Position numbers and translations under genes: made by a program. A DNA stretch of 9,622 nucleotides, taken from VAZQ01 sp036522235. Lineage in GTDB: Bacteria > Pseudomonadota > Alphaproteobacteria > Rhizobiales > Xanthobacteraceae. Below the pieces are notes generated by a model. It searched no databases, was not told where the DNA came from, and saw only the letters and a program-made list of their open reading frames with translations. Location of the stretch: positions 1 through 9,622 of the forward strand of contig DATDGG010000385.1 of NCBI GenBank assembly GCA_036522235.1, in the 5' to 3' direction. Of this stretch, positions 6,247 through 9,622 are shown in pieces; positions within the stretch are counted from its first letter, which is position 1; each line of letters opens with the position of its first letter.

Positions 6247-6786
6247 TCAGAAGCCCGGCGCGTTCTCCAGCTGATCGAGCCAGTCGAAGCCCATTTCCTT
6301 GATCATGCGGTTGCTCATCACGATGAGGCGCGCTTCCTTGGTGGCGAAGTGCTGATGGTTGGTGAAGGGTGGCACATAGACGTAATCGCCCTGCTTCCAT
6401 TCGAACTTCCTGGGCTCCTCCGCCCACTCCCACAGGAACTTGTCCTGGCAATCGAATTTCATGTCCCAGTGCAGGTCGTAGCCCGACCCTTCCACCACGA
6501 AGGTCAGCTCTTCCCACATGTGTCGATGCTTGCCGGAGCGTTCGCCGTCCTTGAGGAACAGCATATAGGCCTCGACGCAGAGCTCGGGCGTGTTCATGCG
6601 GTGATTGATGAGATGCTTGATCAGCCCGTCCGGCGAACGCTCCCAGGGCATGTCCTCGGCCGCGATCACGTTCGGCCGGGTCGCGTATTCCTTGCGGAAC
6701 TCGGCCGACCGGAGAATCTCCTCGGCCCGCCAGTTGCAGGTCTTGTCGCCGGAAAGGGCTTGTTTCTTGTCTTCGATCGCGCTCAT
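6247..6786 (-). CDS. Cupin-domain protein B, gentisate-dioxygenase-like, full metal-ligand set
   Basis: This is a single-domain cupin of 179 residues. Motif 1 reads SGKHRHMWEELTFVVEG, giving H87, H89 and E93 with the canonical spacing to G100. Motif 2, PPFTNHQHF, provides H144, with H146 beside it. A 16-residue segment rich in W, E and K (about 112-127) separates the two motifs and is absent from cupin A. The set of three histidines and a glutamate predicts Fe(II) or Mn(II) binding, and the overall look (HRH...FVVEG.GYD) recalls gentisate and hydroxynaphthoate 1,2-dioxygenases, which are usually two-cupin proteins about twice this long. Ring cleavage is therefore possible but not shown. AGGAG stands nine bases before the ATG. 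The 88-base spacer upstream is AT-richer than its surroundings and could hold an internal promoter, though I see no convincing -35/-10 pair. Confidence 0.88.
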   Translation of the reverse strand: MSAIEDKKQALSGDKTCNWRAEEILRSAEFRKEYATRPNVIAAEDMPWERSPDGLIKHLINHRMNTPELCVEAYMLFLKDGERSGKHRHMWEELTFVVEGSGYDLHWDMKFDCQDKFLWEWAEEPRKFEWKQGDYVYVPPFTNHQHFATKEARLIVMSNRMIKEMGFDWLDQLENAPGF

Positions 6787-6874
6787 GCGGTGCTGCTCCT
6801 ATCCGGTTCCAGTATTTTTGCGTTGTCGCATTTTCGAAACGGAAGACCGGAATTCCACTTTTCCTGAAATGCTC

Positions 6875-7468
6875 CTAAAGATCGGTCGGCGGCGAATAGG
6901 GCTTGTCGTCCGGCGAGCGCTCGGGCGGCCATTCCACCATCTTCTGCAGCAGGAGATGCATGAACAGGAACAAAGGCTTTGCCTTGAACACCAGGTGAAC
7001 GCATTCCTCGGTTTCGGAGGCGTTGAAGTGCTGATGCACGCAGCCGTTCTCGACCAGCATCACGTCGCCGGCCTTCCACTCGATCCGCCGCCCGTCATGG
7101 ACGTCGTAGCCGTGGCCCTTGAGAACGTAGAACACCGCGCTGTTGAGGTGGCCGTGCTTCTGGCCGCCGGTCTTGGGCGCGTAGGCCTCGATATGGGATT
7201 CGATCGATTGGATGATCGAGGTCGCTTGCGGGCTGATGACGCTCTTGCCGAACATCTGCGGGCCGCCCTTCCAGGCCACGTCGGAGGCCGAATAGACCCG
7301 CGGCTCGTCGACCAGCGTCTTGTAGAGATGGCTGTAGGTGCCTTCGAGCGCGCGAACGAAGGTGCGCTTCTTGGCCCAGCGTTCCCACTTCTGGTTCTTC
7401 TTCTCCATCTCCATCGGATCGGGCAAGTTGTGGCCGATGCCCGCAAGCGGTTCGATAACTCCCGTCAT
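6875..7468 (-). CDS. Cupin-domain protein A, lacking the motif-1 glutamate
   Basis: From ATG at 7468 the protein has 197 residues: about 90 N-terminal residues rich in charged side chains and a single cupin barrel from about 90 to 165. Motif 1 is KHGHLNSAVFYVLKGHGY, with H105 and H107 but A111 where cupin B has its glutamate. Motif 2 is GCVHQHFN, with H145 and H147. The HxH...A arrangement is the one seen in gentisate 1,2-dioxygenases, where iron is held by histidines alone. It shares the GYDVHDG...EWKAGD frame with cupin B, so the two are probably distant paralogues that may act as partners. An in-frame ATG at 7537 was rejected because AAGGAG sits seven bases before 7468 and nothing similar precedes 7537. 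It is the first gene of the minus-strand set and diverges from the second TctC gene. Confidence 0.87.
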   Translation of the reverse strand: MTGVIEPLAGIGHNLPDPMEMEKKNQKWERWAKKRTFVRALEGTYSHLYKTLVDEPRVYSASDVAWKGGPQMFGKSVISPQATSIIQSIESHIEAYAPKTGGQKHGHLNSAVFYVLKGHGYDVHDGRRIEWKAGDVMLVENGCVHQHFNASETEECVHLVFKAKPLFLFMHLLLQKMVEWPPERSPDDKPYSPPTDL

Positions 7469-7718
7469 TCTTGGCTCCTTCTTCGGCCTCGCCGAGCCGG
7501 CTGACCGGCATTTCTCAAGGTCATTTCTTGGGGTCATTACGCGATCGGGGCGTGCCGCGCAACGCCGCGACGAGGATTGCGTTCCTCAAGCTTCGCGGCG
7601 ATCTTAGACTTCCATCCGTTAACTTTCGATCCGGGCGGCCGAGCCATTTCGACGCGTGCCGCGCGCCGGCAAATCCGCTAACCTCGGCTACCGGCAGGCG
7701 AGCCAAGGAGCTAAGGGC
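7469..7718. promoter_or_regulatory. Divergent spacer with a tandem 13-base repeat
   Basis: This spacer separates the divergently transcribed cupin A and second TctC genes, so it should hold both promoters. Two adjacent 13-base units, 7513-7525 and 7526-7538, agree at 10 of 13 positions and both end in GGTCATT; a partial third unit (CATT) ends at 7512. They lie 45-70 bases upstream of the cupin A start, a plausible operator position. GCGTGCCGCGC occurs at 7550 and again at 7654, which may be chance at this GC content. I found no confident -35/-10 pair on either strand. AAGGAG at 7705-7710 serves the plus-strand gene. Confidence 0.45.
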
Positions 7719-8738
7719 ATGATCACGCTTGTGCGCGGGCTGGCTGTGGCGCTGCTGGCGGCGTGGCCGGCTGCGGCCGCATTCGCGCAGACGCCGGCCG
7801 AATTCTACAAGGGCCGCAACCTCGACCTGCAGATCGGCTACAGCGCCGGCGGTGGCTACGATCTCTATGCCCGGATGCTGGCGCGCCATATCGGCAAGCA
7901 CATTCCGGGCAACCCGACGGTGGTGCCGCGCAACATGGAGGGCGCCGGCAGCCTGCGGCTCGCCAACTGGCTCTATACGGCAGCCCCCAAGGACGGCACC
8001 GTCATCGGGGCCACCAGCCGCGGCATGGCCTTTGATCCGCTGCTCAGCGCCAACGGTGCGCAATTCGACGCCAGCAGGTTCAACTGGATCGGCAGCGCCA
8101 ATGACGAGGTCAGCGTCTGCGTCGCGACCGACCGCTCCGGCGTCACCAAGTTCGAGGATCTCTACGGCAAGGAGCTGGCGATCGGCTCGACCGGCGCCGC
8201 CGACGACACCTATCAGTTTCCCGCCGTCGTCAACGGCGCGCTCGGCACCAAGTTCAAGATCATCACCGGCTATCCGGGCGGCAACGACGTGAGCCTGGCG
8301 ATGGAGCGCAATGAAGTGCAAGGCCGCTGCGGCTGGTCGTGGTCGAGCATCAAGGCGACCCGCATGGATTGGGTCAAGGCGCGCAAGATCATCGTGCTGC
8401 TGCAGCTGTCGCTGTCGAAGCATCCCGATCTGCCGGATATCCCGCTGGTTACTGACTTGGCCAAGAACGACGAGCAACGGCAGATTTTCAAGCTCATCTT
8501 CGCTCGCCAGGTCATGGGCCGACCCTTCATGGCGCCGCCCGCGGTGCCCAAGGAGCGCGTCGAAGCGCTGCGCCAGGCCTTCGACGAGACCATGCAGGAC
8601 AAGGATTTCCTGGCCGAGGCCGACAAGGCGCAGTTCGAGATCAATCCGGTCGCGGGCGCGCGGCTCGATGCGCTGGTGAGCGAGGTCTACAAGACGCCGC
8701 CGGCGATCGCCGCCAAGGCGGCCGCCTTGGTCAAGTAA
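7719..8738 (+). CDS. Periplasmic TctC/Bug-family solute-binding protein (second paralogue)
   Basis: The protein has 339 residues with a Sec signal peptide (hydrophobic 7-22, cleavage AFA|QT after residue 23). The mature protein can be aligned with the first paralogue at 5176-6216 without large gaps and by hand count is about two thirds identical. Long identical stretches include IGYSAGGGYD, GAGSLRLANWLYTAAPKDGT, GRCGWSWSS and KLIFARQVMGRP, and both cysteines are conserved. Differences cluster in the signal peptide, in the segment between the two cysteines (RSGVTKFEDLYGKELAIGSTGAADD here) and near the C terminus, which could tune ligand choice. The in-frame ATG at 7656 was rejected because it lacks a binding site and would bury the signal peptide; AAGGAG eight bases before 7719 fits well. 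The final codons contain a perfect palindrome (8713-8730). No membrane TctA/TctB subunits are present. Confidence 0.94.
   Translation: MITLVRGLAVALLAAWPAAAAFAQTPAEFYKGRNLDLQIGYSAGGGYDLYARMLARHIGKHIPGNPTVVPRNMEGAGSLRLANWLYTAAPKDGTVIGATSRGMAFDPLLSANGAQFDASRFNWIGSANDEVSVCVATDRSGVTKFEDLYGKELAIGSTGAADDTYQFPAVVNGALGTKFKIITGYPGGNDVSLAMERNEVQGRCGWSWSSIKATRMDWVKARKIIVLLQLSLSKHPDLPDIPLVTDLAKNDEQRQIFKLIFARQVMGRPFMAPPAVPKERVEALRQAFDETMQDKDFLAEADKAQFEINPVAGARLDALVSEVYKTPPAIAAKAAALVK
8713..8730. repeat. Perfect 18-base palindrome at the end of the second TctC gene
   Basis: CCAAGGCGGCCGCCTTGG is its own reverse complement. It lies within the last codons (AKAAAL) of the plus-strand gene, ending five bases before the stop codon at 8736. 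As RNA it folds into a seven-base-pair stem with a GGCC loop. It could help end or stabilise the transcript where two genes converge 17 bases apart, but no T-run follows, so a Rho-independent terminator is not supported. Ala/Lys codon use in GC-rich DNA could produce it by chance. Confidence 0.6.
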
Positions 8739-8755
8739 AGCCCGCCGGCCTCGGT

Positions 8756-9604
8756 CTACCGTTTCTTCGCGCGCTTGACCTTGCGGGCGCGGCCGGCCGT
8801 GCGGGCCGCGGCGCGCTTGGCAGGAGGTTTGGCGCGTCGCGCCGATGTCTTGGGCACAGCAGGCGGCGCGTCGAAACCTGCGGTCGCGGCCTCCATCTTG
8901 CGCAGCCGATAGGTCCAATATTCCCAGGTACGGCTGAGCGTGCGCGGCGTGAGGCTGTGCGAACTGCACTGCTCGGCCTCGCCGGGGCTGAGCGTGCTGA
9001 TCGATCCGATGCCCATGGCGCGGCTCTGCAGCTCGGCATTGCGGCAAGTATAGATCGAGCGGAACACGCATTCGCGCAGCGAGCGGCCCGCCAAGGTGGC
9101 GCCGTGGCGGCGCAGCAGCACCATCCAGTGGTTCCCGAGCGCGCGCGCATGCGAGCGGCCCTGCTCGGGCGTGGTGACCACCAGCGGGGTGTCGCCGAAC
9201 TCGTCGCGGCTGTCCCAGAACGGCACCTTGCCGCCGAGCGCGGCGCCGAGATGCATGACCGGCACCAGGTCGGTCCCGGTGATGCAATAGGGCAGCACCG
9301 ACACCGCATGGTGGTGGCAGACCGAATGCACGTCGGGGCGCGCCTGATAGATGCAGCCATGGATCACGAGCTCGCTGAACAGCCGCGCGCTGGTCGGGGT
9401 GACCGGCTTCGAATCGAGCGTCAATTCCAGGATGTCGTCGGGCTGCATGATCTCGGCCGCGCCATAGCGGGAGATCAGATAGCGGTCCGGCTTGTTGGGA
9501 TGCCGCATGCTGATATGCCCGAAGGCATCGAGCACGCCCTCATTGGCGAGAATGCGATTGGCGGTCGCCAATTCCTGGCGGACTTCAGCAAGCGGATCGG
9601 GCAT
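8756..9604 (-). CDS. Class II aldolase/adducin-family protein with a basic C-terminal tail
   Basis: The 282 residues contain a class II aldolase domain over about 1-240. GHIS (29-32) matches the first conserved loop, SELVIH holds the likely acid/base residue E78, and the zinc ligands are H97 and H99 in VCHHHA and H167 in RRHG. Family members cleave or decarboxylate substrates through a metal-bound enolate: fuculose-phosphate aldolase, and also the decarboxylases PhtC and CmtD of aromatic pathways, which would suit this neighbourhood. From about residue 246 the chain becomes Pro/Ala-rich and then strongly basic: 14 of the last 27 residues are Lys or Arg and none is acidic. Such histone H1-like tails are not part of the family core. 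The ATG at 9604 has GGAG about eleven bases upstream, at the window edge. It converges with the second TctC gene. Confidence 0.9.
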   Translation of the reverse strand: MPDPLAEVRQELATANRILANEGVLDAFGHISMRHPNKPDRYLISRYGAAEIMQPDDILELTLDSKPVTPTSARLFSELVIHGCIYQARPDVHSVCHHHAVSVLPYCITGTDLVPVMHLGAALGGKVPFWDSRDEFGDTPLVVTTPEQGRSHARALGNHWMVLLRRHGATLAGRSLRECVFRSIYTCRNAELQSRAMGIGSISTLSPGEAEQCSSHSLTPRTLSRTWEYWTYRLRKMEAATAGFDAPPAVPKTSARRAKPPAKRAAARTAGRARKVKRAKKR

Positions 9605-9622
9605 GGGTAGTGTCTCTCCGTT

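Noticed and set aside
4981..6867. Plus-strand open frame of 628 codons opposite TctC and cupin B
   Set aside because: It is a mirror frame spanning two real genes, one spacer and repeat B; its composition is typical of antisense translation in GC-rich DNA.
7466..7537. Upstream ATG (7537) for cupin A
   Set aside because: It would translate the tandem repeat into a basic leader without homology; the strong AAGGAG lies before 7468 instead.
7550..7664. GCGTGCCGCGC repeated at 7550 and 7654
   Set aside because: It consists almost only of G and C in a GC-rich spacer, so an 11-base match 104 bases apart may be chance.
8729..8780. Inverted repeat GGTCAAG...CTTGACC enclosing both convergent stop codons
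   Set aside because: Seven bases separated by 38 is too weak to call a terminator or binding site without conservation data.
7521..9287. Minus-strand open frame of 588 codons opposite the second TctC gene and across the aldolase
   Set aside because: It covers the plus-strand TctC gene and part of the aldolase gene in a wrong frame; it resembles the other mirror frames and has no domain.

Overview
The window looks like chromosomal DNA of a high-GC alphaproteobacterium of the Hyphomicrobiales, of the Bradyrhizobium/Rhodopseudomonas kind. The reasons are the strong GC bias at third codon positions, the abundance of Bug/TctC-type solute-binding proteins, and two REP-like palindromic elements of a style common in those genomes. 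The species assignment is an inference. Nine protein genes cover almost the whole window. There is no rRNA, tRNA, CRISPR array, transposase or phage gene.

Left block (1-2991): three minus-strand genes form a tight operon starting at 2579. In transcription order they are a 170-residue protein that I read as a single-domain relative of the FtsZ/tubulin nucleotide-binding domain, an FAD/NAD(P)H ferredoxin reductase, and a 3-hydroxyisobutyrate-dehydrogenase-family enzyme cut by the window edge. A Rieske-type [2Fe-2S] ferredoxin diverges from this operon on the plus strand. Reductase and Rieske ferredoxin are the usual electron-supply pair of aromatic-ring-hydroxylating dioxygenases, but no oxygenase subunit lies in the window.

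Middle block (2992-7468): after a convergent spacer holding an inverted-repeat element, a minus-strand gene set runs from 7468 to 3240. It encodes a cupin (197 aa), a second cupin (179 aa), a periplasmic TctC-type binding protein, a second and different inverted-repeat element, and a thiamine-diphosphate-dependent decarboxylase/lyase of the acetolactate synthase superfamily.

Right block (7469-9622): a 250-base divergent spacer carrying a short tandem repeat separates the first cupin from a second TctC-type binding protein on the plus strand, a close paralogue of the first. That gene converges, 17 bases apart, with a class II aldolase/adducin-family gene whose protein ends in a strongly basic tail.

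Taken together the genes suggest uptake and breakdown of an aromatic or keto-acid substrate: periplasmic capture (two TctC proteins), oxygenase electron supply (ferredoxin and reductase), possible ring cleavage (gentisate-dioxygenase-like cupins), decarboxylation or C-C lyase chemistry (ThDP enzyme, class II aldolase), and reduction or oxidation of a small hydroxy acid (HIBADH-like). The substrate cannot be read from the sequence. The least expected items are the FtsZ-like mini-protein in an electron-transfer operon, the two cupins with different metal-ligand sets, the basic tail on the aldolase, and the two palindromic elements. Every spacer is shorter than 300 bases.
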